Source: UBA2040 sp041674745 (lineage in GTDB: Bacteria > Bacteroidota > Bacteroidia > Flavobacteriales_D > Crocinitomicaceae). From it: a stretch of DNA of 64,000 nt. Shown one piece after another: positions 53,213-62,148 of this stretch (positions are counted from its first letter, which is position 1; each line of letters opens with the position of its first letter). The position numbers were made by a program, and so were the translations under genes. The DNA lies in the NCBI GenBank assembly GCA_041674745.1, contig JBAYVD010000003.1, positions 62,001 to 126,000 on the forward strand, written 5' to 3'. A model generated the notes under the pieces. That model was not told the DNA's origin and searched no databases. It was given only the letters and a program-made list of their open reading frames with translations.

Positions 53213-54253
53213 TTAATATATGTTTCGTTTAAATCCATTTACTGAATAATGATAAATACCATTCATGTAATTTTCCATTCTGTAAGAATCCGTTTGATTG
53301 CCAAGTGGCATTCGTGCTAGTGCATTTCTAGATTGTTTATTGCACCTAAATATATTGCCTGGTTGATTTAAGGTCGATGTTTTATATCCTGCATCGAAGG
53401 CAATATCAATATCTCTTTTACTTACATCAAAGGCACTCCCAAAGGGATAAGCAAAATGAATTACTTCCATACCAATGTATTGTTCAATTTCTAATTTGGA
53501 CGCTTTCATTTCTTTTTCAACGATGGAGGCTGATTGTTGTTTTACAGAAATATGGTTCATTGTATGTGCGCCAATTGTTACCAAAGGTTCCTTTGAAAGT
53601 TGAATTATATCATTCCACGAAAGTGCGATATTTTTACATTGTTTTTTTAAATCCGCGGTAGAAACCTTAAAACTCTTACTCAAAACAAAATTCAATTCCG
53701 TCGCGGGTATTGATTTTATTGCTTCACTAACTTGCCTGAATTGCTCAAAGGCTTCCGTTTGATTTTGCCAATTAAATTTCATTTTTCCTAATGATGAATT
53801 GATAATCAATTCATTGTAGGATTTCGCGTGACTTTCGAATAAGTACCACCAAAGAACGGCCGTTCCGTTTGGAAAACAATTTGTAATGTATATGGTAAAT
53901 GGAACTTGGTGTTTTTTGAAAATGGGAAGACCATGAGTTAATGAATCTTTGTAACCATCATCTAACGTGAAACAAATGAATTTATCGGGTAATTTACTTC
54001 CGTTTTCAAAATGATTATTTAGCTCATTCATTGAGATGAACCTAAAACCTTTGTTCTTGAAAAGAAGGATGAATTCTTCTAATTTTTCAGGAGAAATTGC
54101 CAAACCTTGATTAAGTGAAAATAAAGCTCTCTCATTTTCCGGGAGCACTCGGTGTAGCATAAATATTAGACCATTCCCAGATAATATAGGAGAAGAAAAA
54201 ACGCCTTTTGTTTTTACAAAAAAACTTAGAATTTTTTGTTCAAACCAGTTCAT
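53213..54253 (-). CDS. polysaccharide deacetylase (NodB domain)
   Basis: 346 residues. NodB-fold motifs: CFTLDDGYKDS (catalytic Asp and metal Asp), IGAHTMNHIS (metal His pair H-x3-H) and HFAYPFGSAF. No signal peptide is obvious, so it may act on a lipid-linked intermediate in the cytoplasm or at the membrane. It removes acetyl groups from N-acetyl sugars in related systems. 0-2 base spacing to both neighbours. Confidence 0.87.
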   Translation of the reverse strand: MNWFEQKILSFFVKTKGVFSSPILSGNGLIFMLHRVLPENERALFSLNQGLAISPEKLEEFILLFKNKGFRFISMNELNNHFENGSKLPDKFICFTLDDGYKDSLTHGLPIFKKHQVPFTIYITNCFPNGTAVLWWYLFESHAKSYNELIINSSLGKMKFNWQNQTEAFEQFRQVSEAIKSIPATELNFVLSKSFKVSTADLKKQCKNIALSWNDIIQLSKEPLVTIGAHTMNHISVKQQSASIVEKEMKASKLEIEQYIGMEVIHFAYPFGSAFDVSKRDIDIAFDAGYKTSTLNQPGNIFRCNKQSRNALARMPLGNQTDSYRMENYMNGIYHYSVNGFKRNIY

Positions 54254-54255
54254 AA

Positions 54256-54993
54256 TTAATTATTTTTCTTTTTAAAATCTCCTTGTGAAAAGTGTTTTTC
54301 GATTAAACAGTATAGTAAGATAAAAAAATATCGACTTCCCATCTCCTTTATTTTAAGTTTTGATTCTCCAGCTTTTCGATTTCTCCATGAATTCGGTACA
54401 ACAGCATATGAATAGCCTCTCACAATTGCTTTTAAAGGAAGTTCTAATGTTAGATTGAAATGAGGAGAAAGAAATGGCTTAAGACCCAATATAGTTTCTC
54501 TTTTATATAGTTTAAAGGCGTTGGTACAATCGTTATACTTTAATCTAAAAGTAATTTTCACTATGTTATTTGCAATTCGATTAATCATTTTCTTTGGTTG
54601 GGGATAATCATATACTCTACCTCCCTTTATCCAACGACTTCCAAAAACACAATCAAATCCTTCCAACATTTTGTTATAAAAAATGACTAAATCTTCTGGA
54701 GAATCAGAGAGGTCAGCCATCATAACTGCGACGCAATCCCCTTTAAATCTTTCAAGGCCATATCTAACGGCATATCCAAAACCATTTGGACCATCATTTG
54801 TGTAAACTTTTAAGGTGTCAATATTTGATTTTTCTTTCATTAAAATTTCCAACGTTGAATCTTTGGAATTGTCATTAATAACTAGTATCTCGTGAGAGAT
54901 ATTATTCTCATTTAAACAAGAATAAAGATGAGTTAATGTCTCCACGATTGATTCAGCTTCATTATAGGCTGGAATTACTACACTAAGCTTCAT
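54256..54993 (-). CDS. GT2 glycosyltransferase, dolichol-phosphate mannosyltransferase-like
   Basis: 245 residues. SVVIPAYNEAESI, LVINDNSKDST and MMADLSDSPED (variant D-x-D) followed by FGSRWIKGG and NAFKLYKRE fit the DPM1-like GT2 subfamily, which charges polyprenyl phosphate with a sugar. No C-terminal transmembrane pair is present. It may supply the donor for a membrane GT-C enzyme such as the polytopic protein at 57845-58951. It overlaps the methyltransferase gene by 11 bases. Confidence 0.85.
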   Translation of the reverse strand: MKLSVVIPAYNEAESIVETLTHLYSCLNENNISHEILVINDNSKDSTLEILMKEKSNIDTLKVYTNDGPNGFGYAVRYGLERFKGDCVAVMMADLSDSPEDLVIFYNKMLEGFDCVFGSRWIKGGRVYDYPQPKKMINRIANNIVKITFRLKYNDCTNAFKLYKRETILGLKPFLSPHFNLTLELPLKAIVRGYSYAVVPNSWRNRKAGESKLKIKEMGSRYFFILLYCLIEKHFSQGDFKKKNN

Positions 54994-55717
54994 TATTTAG
55001 GGAATAAATGTTTTCGGTGAAATCTCCGAATACATGTTTGATTGTATAATTGAGAAAATACGATTTTTCATAAAGTAACTCTTCAATTTTTTTAAAGGAA
55101 TTATTTATATACATATCATCTTGGTGATTTTCAAGCTGGATGTGATGAATTTTAAAGTCATTTTTTTTTGAAAATAGTCCCTTTAAAACACTGTATTCGT
55201 GCCCCTCGACGTCAATTTTTAACAAAAAGATGTCAATCAGATTTTTAGCTTTAATAAATTCAGATAATTCAATGACTTCAACAATTAATTCTTGTTTAAT
55301 AATTTCTTTTGATTTTACTCCTAGTAATCTTGCTTTTTTCTTTAAATAAATTGAATCATAATTAAGTTCCTCAAAAGAAGAAGTTTCATCAAGTTGGTTA
55401 ACATAAAAAGTTCTGGATCCGTTATTATCACTGGCACCTTTATTTATTAATTCAATATTTTGGTAATTTAAATATTTCCGAACAAGGAATTGAAAAAGTT
55501 CCTTGTTCGGTTCAAAGCCGATTATTCTAGTATTTTGAAACGTTTTATTGAAAAAATCAATACTTTGACCTCTATTTGAGCCAACATCAAGAATGATCTG
55601 TGTGTCTATTGGATTATTATACTTCCTATAAAACTTGGACAATTTGGGATAGAAAAATTTTTTTTCTAAACTCCATAAAAGTTTTCGTATTAAGAATATT
55701 CTAATTTTTGTAGACAT
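54983..55717 (-). CDS. FkbM-family methyltransferase
   Basis: 244 residues. SAM-binding motif LDVGSNRGQSIDFF, then GFEPNKELF and DIFLLKIDVEGHEYSVLKG, the classic FkbM order. Such enzymes O-methylate sugars or glycan ends. An A9 run lies in the coding strand (plus-strand T9 at 55161-55169). Its ATG overlaps the stop of the epimerase upstream by one base. Confidence 0.87.
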   Translation of the reverse strand: MSTKIRIFLIRKLLWSLEKKFFYPKLSKFYRKYNNPIDTQIILDVGSNRGQSIDFFNKTFQNTRIIGFEPNKELFQFLVRKYLNYQNIELINKGASDNNGSRTFYVNQLDETSSFEELNYDSIYLKKKARLLGVKSKEIIKQELIVEVIELSEFIKAKNLIDIFLLKIDVEGHEYSVLKGLFSKKNDFKIHHIQLENHQDDMYINNSFKKIEELLYEKSYFLNYTIKHVFGDFTENIYSLNNEA

Positions 55718-56778
55718 TAATATCTTTTTATCATTTTAGAATGCATCTCTTCTAATGTTGACTGAAGGGAATATTTCCAATTCCATTCAGGATAGTGACT
55801 CTTGAATTTTGACAAGTCACTAATATACCAAATATGATCGCCAATACGATTTTCCTTTGAATATGTATAGGGCAATTTTTTACCTGCAATATCTTCACAC
55901 ATTTTTATTGCTTCTAACATACTGCAATTAGAAAAACGACCTCCACCAGCATTATACACTTCACCTGGCCGGGGTTTCAAGTAAAAATGCCAAAACATAT
56001 TTACTAAATCCCAAGAATGAATATTATCTCTTACTTGCTTACCTTTGTATCCAAAAATCGTATAACTTGATCCCGTAATTGTACGTTGCATTAAATATGA
56101 CAGAAAGCCATGAAGCTTTGCTCCTGAATGATTGGGTCCTGTTAAACATCCTCCTCTAAAAACACCAGTTTTCAATCCGAAGTATTTACCATATTCCTGA
56201 ACCATAATGTCGGCAGCTACTTTTGAGGATCCAAATACAGAGTGAGTCGTTTGGTCAATGCTAATTTTTTCATCGATTCCATTATTATAATAGGAATGAG
56301 ATTGATCAATTTCCCAGCGATTATCGAGCTCAATTATTGGCAATGAATTTGGGTTGTCTCCATAAACTTTATTGGTAGAAGTAAAAATGAAGACCGATTC
56401 TGGCGCAAAAAGTCGAGTTAATTCGAGCAGGTTAACCGTGCCAGTTGCATTTACTGTAAAGTCTGTAAGAGGCTCTTTTGCAGCCCAATCATGACTTGGT
56501 TGTGCAGCCGTATGAATGACCAATTTTATGTCAGAATTAAATTCCTTAAAGATTAATTCTAGTTCATGATAATTGCGGATGTCGACATCCTTAAATTTAA
56601 AATTGGAATGTTTCTCTAATAATCGATCAATATTCCATTTGGTTGAACTTTCTTCACCAAAAAAATAAGCTCTCATATCATTATCGATACCAATAACAAT
56701 ATCAAATTTGTCTGAAAAAAAATCTACAGATTCGCCACCAATTAGTCCGCCAGAACCAGTAATTAGACAGATATTCAT
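55717..56778 (-). CDS. SDR sugar epimerase, CDP-paratose/tyvelose 2-epimerase-like
   Basis: 353 residues, extended SDR. Rossmann motif TGSGGLIGGE at the N-terminus; STNKVYGDNP and GYKGKQVRDNIHSWDLV match the RfbE (CDP-tyvelose epimerase) group. The usual catalytic Tyr of Y-x3-K is Phe182 (VFGSSK, Lys186 kept). I recall near relatives with the same Phe, so it may be a family trait; the reaction then needs another acid/base. The sugar is unknown. Confidence 0.78.
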   Translation of the reverse strand: MNICLITGSGGLIGGESVDFFSDKFDIVIGIDNDMRAYFFGEESSTKWNIDRLLEKHSNFKFKDVDIRNYHELELIFKEFNSDIKLVIHTAAQPSHDWAAKEPLTDFTVNATGTVNLLELTRLFAPESVFIFTSTNKVYGDNPNSLPIIELDNRWEIDQSHSYYNNGIDEKISIDQTTHSVFGSSKVAADIMVQEYGKYFGLKTGVFRGGCLTGPNHSGAKLHGFLSYLMQRTITGSSYTIFGYKGKQVRDNIHSWDLVNMFWHFYLKPRPGEVYNAGGGRFSNCSMLEAIKMCEDIAGKKLPYTYSKENRIGDHIWYISDLSKFKSHYPEWNWKYSLQSTLEEMHSKMIKRY

Positions 56779-56782
56779 AATT

Positions 56783-57844
56783 TTAATTTAATATATTTTT
56801 TAGTTCGATTTGATTGGTTTTTATCCATTCATAAATATCTGCAAATGTTTTTTCAACATTCCGATTAGGTCTCCAACTGCAATTTTCAAAAATTGAACTG
56901 TTGTCGGTTACATAACCTTTTAAATCAGCTGGTCTGTTCTCTGGAATTTCGGATAAATCAATTTTATTACCGGTAATTTGTTGGCATATATTTGTCATTT
57001 CTCTCAAAGATACTGAATTCCCTATTCCCCCCCCAGCGTTGAAAACTTTACCATTAAATTTATCACTTTGTTCAATTTGGAGTATGACTAAATCTACTAA
57101 ATCATCAATGTGTAGAATGTCTCTAAATTGCTTTCCTTTCCCACCATATCCTATATAACTTAAAGATTTTTTCCAGAAATGATTCGCCATCCATAGTGTC
57201 ACTACACCTTGGTCTGTTTTGCCCATTTGTCTTGGCCCTGCAATTACTCCAAATCGGGTTGTGATGGTTTTTAAACCGTAAAAGGAATGATATTCTTCAA
57301 GTAATTGCTCTGAGCACAACTTTGTTGTTCCATAGAAAGAACGTGATCCTATCAATGAAAGTTTCTCAGATATTCCATATTCGGATATGCCAAATTCAGT
57401 TTGTTTATCTGAAAATGAATAACTCATTTCCTCCTCAATAAAATTTGCATTTTCGATTTTTTGTATTGGATATACCCGGCTTGTAGATAAAAAAATTAAT
57501 AAGGCATCATTGTTTAGTGCATTATTAAAGCAATTAATGGATCCAATCAGGTTGTTCTGAATAACACTATTAGGACCACCTTTCGTTCCAGCAAGTACAG
57601 ATGGTTCTGCAGATGCTTCTATCATAACATTGTAGTCACCGATATTTTTAAAATCCTCGACATTTCTAATATCGCCATGTATAAATTTAATTCCCAATTC
57701 TAGGAAATTTTTCATGTTTAATTCTGAACCGCGTCTCTTTAGATTATCAAAACAAATAATCTCGTTTAATGGATTTTCTTTTTTTAATCTTATCGCAATA
57801 GATGATCCTACAAAACCTGCACCTCCAGTAATTAATATTTTCAT
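56783..57844 (-). CDS. SDR sugar-nucleotide epimerase/dehydratase
   Basis: 353 residues, extended SDR with TGGAGFVGSS at the N-terminus and a complete Y-x3-K (Tyr171, Lys175 in YGTTK). GKQFRDILHIDDLV and FNAGGGIGNSVSL parallel the neighbouring SDR, so the two are probably paralogs acting in sequence on one nucleotide sugar. The Gly-Gly-Gly of this motif is encoded by a run of eight G (C8 at 57027-57034 on the plus strand), a possible slippage site. It abuts the membrane-protein gene with no gap. Confidence 0.82.
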   Translation of the reverse strand: MKILITGGAGFVGSSIAIRLKKENPLNEIICFDNLKRRGSELNMKNFLELGIKFIHGDIRNVEDFKNIGDYNVMIEASAEPSVLAGTKGGPNSVIQNNLIGSINCFNNALNNDALLIFLSTSRVYPIQKIENANFIEEEMSYSFSDKQTEFGISEYGISEKLSLIGSRSFYGTTKLCSEQLLEEYHSFYGLKTITTRFGVIAGPRQMGKTDQGVVTLWMANHFWKKSLSYIGYGGKGKQFRDILHIDDLVDLVILQIEQSDKFNGKVFNAGGGIGNSVSLREMTNICQQITGNKIDLSEIPENRPADLKGYVTDNSSIFENCSWRPNRNVEKTFADIYEWIKTNQIELKNILN

Positions 57845-58951
57845 TTAAACGAATAATGAGTGAACTTTAAAAATAATATCGAACGTAAAGCTATAAAATT
57901 CAAATTGTTTGTCTCCAACAACAACAATTGTTGGAAACAGAATATTTGTAATTAAAACGGCATAGATTAAAAGTTGATAATCCTTGTTTGAGTTCAACAT
58001 TCTCCACATGAAAAGTATAAAAAGCGGAGTTAAGTATGCGATACTTTTAGTCATATCAGATACTATTGATGTGCCTATTATAAAAATTATCAAGACAAAC
58101 GAAGTGGAAAAAAAGAAAAAGTACTTTTTTTGCGATAGTTCATTTATTAGCTGAATTACAAATGGTATTGATAAACCAACTAAGCCTGAAAAAAGTCCTA
58201 AATGCACGTATTTCCATTGATTTGTAAAAATTCCGAATCCAATTTCACCGAGTGGTAGGTGCATACCATATGAAAGCATTAACAATAACCTGATGAAAAC
58301 GCAAATTGTAAATGATCCAATCAATAAATAAAATGATTTGGTCAGTAATTTATGTTCAATATCCTTTTTAAAGAATAAAATAAACAATGCAATTATAGAA
58401 AATGCCAGAATTCCTCTTTCGTCATTAAAAAAAAGCATGAAAAGACTAGGGCAAAAAAGAACAGGAACGTTTCTAAATTTTATCGAAAATAAAATAAGAA
58501 AATAGGATAAGACATTCACTGCGGTGCCACTATCAATGATAAAAGCCTTTCCGTAGTAGGAGCTGGCTAGACATAAAGTTATTAGGATCAATCCTTTTTT
58601 ATCATGAATAAATTCTTTGAAAATGCTTACCCACAAAACGAAAATGGAAAATCCAAGTGTAATTTGAACCCAGTACATTTGAAAAACGTTTAATTGAAAA
58701 AATTTCATTATCAAGGGCACGGTAAGGCGAAAAACATATTTAGCTTCACCTGAATTGGGGTCGTATTGCGAGAGGTTAGAAAATATATGATTTTTTTTAA
58801 ATTCAATTGCCTCCCACAAATTATTTTTTGCTTCCAGCATATGCATTATTTCCGGGATTTTTGGTTTTGCTAGAAACACGCTAAATAATACTCCCAAAAA
58901 TGATATGAGCAAGACAGTAATATATTCTTCGAGGTACTTTTTATTTTTCAA
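57845..58951 (-). CDS. polytopic membrane protein of the polysaccharide locus, function unknown
   Basis: 368 residues with roughly nine to eleven hydrophobic segments. No ATG precedes the first span; TTG at 58951 is the likely start. After the first span a loop of about 60 residues (to about 85) contains the charged segment YDPNSGEAKYVFRL, and a later conserved-looking FFNDERG lies between spans. This layout recalls GT-C type glycosyltransferases or an O-antigen polymerase, but no signature is clear. It ends directly at the SDR gene start. Confidence 0.6.
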   Translation of the reverse strand: MKNKKYLEEYITVLLISFLGVLFSVFLAKPKIPEIMHMLEAKNNLWEAIEFKKNHIFSNLSQYDPNSGEAKYVFRLTVPLIMKFFQLNVFQMYWVQITLGFSIFVLWVSIFKEFIHDKKGLILITLCLASSYYGKAFIIDSGTAVNVLSYFLILFSIKFRNVPVLFCPSLFMLFFNDERGILAFSIIALFILFFKKDIEHKLLTKSFYLLIGSFTICVFIRLLLMLSYGMHLPLGEIGFGIFTNQWKYVHLGLFSGLVGLSIPFVIQLINELSQKKYFFFFSTSFVLIIFIIGTSIVSDMTKSIAYLTPLFILFMWRMLNSNKDYQLLIYAVLITNILFPTIVVVGDKQFEFYSFTFDIIFKVHSLFV

Positions 58952-59067
58952 GTTTGATATTTTTTAACCAATTGTTAAAGTTCATATTCTTTTTGTAAAA
59001 TTACTTTTTTTAACCCAAAAGATATTACGGTGATCCAATTCAAATTTAAAATAATTTATTTGGTTAA

Positions 59068-60006
59068 TTAAAACGTATCATTGTCTGCTCCTGTAAATTT
59101 TATCTTTTCCATTGGTATTTTATCCGTAAAATTGAATCCGACAATAGGGTATTTCACCTGCATTGGAGTTCCAAATTTTTTTAGAATACTTTCGCCCCAA
59201 GTATTTGAACTAAACTGAAACCTTAGATGTGGTAAACCCAACTTAAATGCTAATTTCTTTAATACACGTATCACTTTTTTAAAAGACAATTCGTCACAAA
59301 CTTCAATGTCGCCAATAATCAAAAAGATATCGTTAAATTTTACCCAAACTTTTATTCCATTCACATTAATTATGTAGTTTTCCTCATAAGTTTTGTATGC
59401 GAAAAATGCTTCAGAATGATCAACGGCAGCAGTATCATTTGAAAGGCATGAACTTTTGAAAGGCTCACCTTTGGTGACTTTTTTTAAAATAAATCTACAC
59501 CATTTATTATGGAGGGTTTGAGGTAAACCAAAAGTGCTTTTGAGCCGAATCCAAGGGATACATTTAACACGGATAAGATATGGAGTTATATCGTCAATAT
59601 GGCTCCATCCTAATTTACCTATAAAACCTGGTAAAGAGTTTTCGTTTGGAAAAGCGAATAAACCGTCAAAGCCCTTTTGGAAACATAATTTATGTGTTTC
59701 CGTTGCTAGTTTAGTGAACAAACCTTTTCCTGAATGCAAGCTATGGGTCATTGTGTCTCCTGACTGAGCGAATAAATATAGTTTACCTTTGAATTCAATT
59801 TGACAAGGATACACGCCATAAAAAGCGGCTGGATTTTGCAATTGGTCGTATGCAATAAATCCTATACAATACTCGCCTAACAGCTGTGTATTAATTTTTT
59901 TATGCAAATAGTCAAAATGTATGATTTTGTCAAATGCATTTTTATAGATTGGAATTAAATCCTGAATATTCTCGTTTGAAAGTTGTTTGATTGTATAATC
60001 GTTCAT
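59068..60006 (-). CDS. GNAT-family N-acetyltransferase
   Basis: 312 residues. The N-terminal ~150 residues form a GNAT domain: IQDLIPIYKNAF, the beta4 strand LFAQSGDTMTH, the acyl-CoA pyrophosphate loop region SGKGLFTKLA, and GFIGKLGWSHI. A second, weaker alpha/beta region follows (about 190-300), possibly a duplicated GNAT lobe. Its likely role is N-acylation of an amino sugar in the glycan, inferred from position. Separated from both neighbours by over 100 bases, so it may have its own promoter. Confidence 0.75.
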   Translation of the reverse strand: MNDYTIKQLSNENIQDLIPIYKNAFDKIIHFDYLHKKINTQLLGEYCIGFIAYDQLQNPAAFYGVYPCQIEFKGKLYLFAQSGDTMTHSLHSGKGLFTKLATETHKLCFQKGFDGLFAFPNENSLPGFIGKLGWSHIDDITPYLIRVKCIPWIRLKSTFGLPQTLHNKWCRFILKKVTKGEPFKSSCLSNDTAAVDHSEAFFAYKTYEENYIINVNGIKVWVKFNDIFLIIGDIEVCDELSFKKVIRVLKKLAFKLGLPHLRFQFSSNTWGESILKKFGTPMQVKYPIVGFNFTDKIPMEKIKFTGADNDTF

Positions 60007-60184
60007 TTTTATAAAGAAGAAATTTTAACGGATAATGCTTTTCCTTTATGCAGAGCTCAATTACAATGTTGAAAGATATCAGAATTGATGGAACAACAGA
60101 AATGTATTAACGCTTTTATAACTGGTTTAAATTTACACAATAATAACAACATAAAACTTTCAATAATATGACGTGAATCGATAA

Positions 60185-61008
60185 TCAACTAATAATTAAT
60201 TTCCATATGATTGGAGGGGTAATTGATCTAATTACTTTTAAAAATTTATTTCTGTTTTTTGCCTTTTTAGCGCTTTTTAATCCATTAATTAAATACTTTT
60301 CGGTTTCTTCCAAATCATCTGAATTTTCTCTGGCTTTAAAAATGGTTGAATGCTCTGCTAGATAGTCCTTTATTTCAACTTCAGGCCTCCCATTCGTATT
60401 ATAATAGGTTGCAATTGATTTTCGGCTGTTATTTTCATCACATTTTATAATTTCAGGATTTCCATGGTAAGATTTGCTGGTAGTCGAGAAAATTGCAACA
60501 GTGTTAAATTTTGGTTCGATTTTCTGAACACATTCTGTCATTAAATCATTCCACAATTCGAATTGACCACCGAACTCTGATTTCCAATCTTTATTTAAGT
60601 ATACCAACACGTTAATTCGACGATCTAATTTTGTGTCGGGATGTTTGTTGAAGTCACTATGAATTTTCAAAAAGACGCCTGGCTTTAATTCATGATAATC
60701 ACCACCTGCAAGACTCGGGTCAGGTATTAGATTTTTAATTCCAGTTAAATTGGTTAAGAAGTCCAAAAATATTTGGGAATTTAAAAACCGAATAATTCTC
60801 TTGCATGTTCGGATAATTTATATTCTCCTTTTGTAGCCAATTTTTTTCCATTCGAATTGTCAAAGTTATAATCAGCCAATACTTATGAATCGGGGAGTTG
60901 GTTTAAGACTTCATCCAATGAGTCTTCCTTAAAAAAGTTCTCAAAAGACATACATTGAAAAGGCAGATTATTTGTGTATTCTTTATTTTTAATTTTTCCA
61001 AATGGTAC
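60185..61008 (-). pseudogene. decayed 2OG-Fe(II) oxygenase (prolyl-4-hydroxylase-like)
   Basis: The C-terminal part (60185-60766, about 193 codons) is intact: Fe ligands H-x-D in KIHSDFN and a distal His in SYHGNPE, then the 2OG-binding Arg in SRKSIATYY. The N-terminal part is present in other frames. LSEHARELF runs into a one-base shift near 60788-60792 before RFLNSQIF. Further up, LPDS is followed by an in-frame TAA (60883-60885), and DYNFDNSNGKKLATKG continues beyond it. A third shift is likely near 60990, between MYHLEKLK and NKEYTNNLPF. The probable original ATG (61008-61010) sits at the IS30 edge. The gene is therefore broken at several points. Confidence 0.8.
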
Positions 61009-62100
61009 ATTCAACCTATAAATGCAACTTTTGGTTTAACATTTCTATTGGCGATCTAAAATTATATCTTTTTCGTGGTCTTTCGTTAATTTGTTTTTCT
61101 GCAAATTCAATTGCTTTTTCGTCAATATCATTAAAATCTGTTCCTTTTGGAAAGTATTGTCTAACAAGTCTATTTAAATTTTCGTTGCTACCTCTTTGCC
61201 AACTTTGATAAGGTTTAGCGAAATAAAAATCTATATTTAAAGCTTTTGAAATTCTTTCATGTTTAGTGAATTCGGCTCCGTTGTCTGATGTTATTGTATG
61301 CAAATATCGCTTCCAGGGTTGCAATAACTCAATTATTTTTTTTGTTACCAATTCACTTGTTTTCTCTTTAACTTTTGCCATTTTTAAAATACCCGTTGAT
61401 CGATAATTTATGGTGACTAATGCCATTTTACGATGTTTTCCGATCACTGTATCTACTTCTATGTCGCCAAATCTACTTCGCATTTCGACAATACTTGGCC
61501 TTTCTGTAATATCTTTTTTATTGGAGATTTTACCCGACGCATATCTTTTAACCCCATGTCTCAAGTATGGCTTACCTCTGCTCCTTAAATTTTTACATAG
61601 TTTTCCTCCTCGCTTTTTATCTTCCCAAATCTTATTGTAAATCCATTGATGAGAAACGCAAACATTATTAAAGCGTTTGCTTAATCCTACAATTTGTTCG
61701 GGACTTAACTTTTGCGCTAGTTTATCTGTAATATAAATCCACATCTCAGTAGTCAACTTAATATGTTTTTTCTTTTGACTGTGACGAAAATCGCACTTAC
61801 GTTGAGCTAATTCATGATTATATTTACCTCCTCTGCCGTCGCAGTTTCGCCTAATCTCACGATGGATAACAGATTTATCCCTATCTAATGTTCTAGCAAT
61901 CTCTGATTGACTAAAACCTCTTTTTAACATTACACTAATTGTGTATCTTTGATCATAGGTTAAATGACTCATAATTTGACAACTTTGGACGGTGGCCAAA
62001 TTAAGTTTTTATCCATTCAGAAGGAAGAGTAGTGATTTAATTCACGCTCTTTCTCTGAAAAAAAATAATTTGACTACCAAGTTGCATTTATGTGTTGAAT
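61009..62100 (-). mobile_element. IS30-family insertion sequence
   Basis: About 1.09 kb element bounded by 22-bp terminal inverted repeats: left 61009-61030 and right 62079-62100 (AAGTTGCATTTA...GTTGAAT), matching at 20 of 22 positions. A single transposase gene fills it. A possible 2-bp AT target duplication lies at the outer ends, but the exact borders are not certain from sequence alone. Inserted in the polysaccharide locus between a GT2 gene and a decayed oxygenase gene. Confidence 0.85.
61016..61972 (-). CDS. IS30-family transposase
   Basis: 318 residues from the ATG at 61972 (MSHLTYDQRYTISVML). N-terminal helix-turn-helix (FSQSEIARTLDRDKSVIHREI), then the DDE catalytic core: Asp in GDIEVDTVIG, Asp in TSDNGAEF, and Glu in NENLNRLVRQYFPKGTDF, the IS30 signature. 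The frame is intact, so the enzyme may be active. Its stop codon lies inside the left inverted repeat. Confidence 0.93.
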   Translation of the reverse strand: MSHLTYDQRYTISVMLKRGFSQSEIARTLDRDKSVIHREIRRNCDGRGGKYNHELAQRKCDFRHSQKKKHIKLTTEMWIYITDKLAQKLSPEQIVGLSKRFNNVCVSHQWIYNKIWEDKKRGGKLCKNLRSRGKPYLRHGVKRYASGKISNKKDITERPSIVEMRSRFGDIEVDTVIGKHRKMALVTINYRSTGILKMAKVKEKTSELVTKKIIELLQPWKRYLHTITSDNGAEFTKHERISKALNIDFYFAKPYQSWQRGSNENLNRLVRQYFPKGTDFNDIDEKAIEFAEKQINERPRKRYNFRSPIEMLNQKLHL

Positions 62101-62148
62101 CTTTGATTCAAGAAATTCGTTTTCGTCCGTTTTTAAATAATTTTTCAT
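62101..62148 (-). pseudogene. start of a short gene cut off by the IS30 element
   Basis: An ATG (62146-62148) overlaps the TGA of the upstream GT2 gene, the usual coupling in this operon, and opens the frame MKNYLKTDENEFLESK. After 16 codons it meets the right end of the IS. It may be the true beginning of a gene displaced by the insertion; whether it belonged to the oxygenase beyond the element is unclear. Confidence 0.4.
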
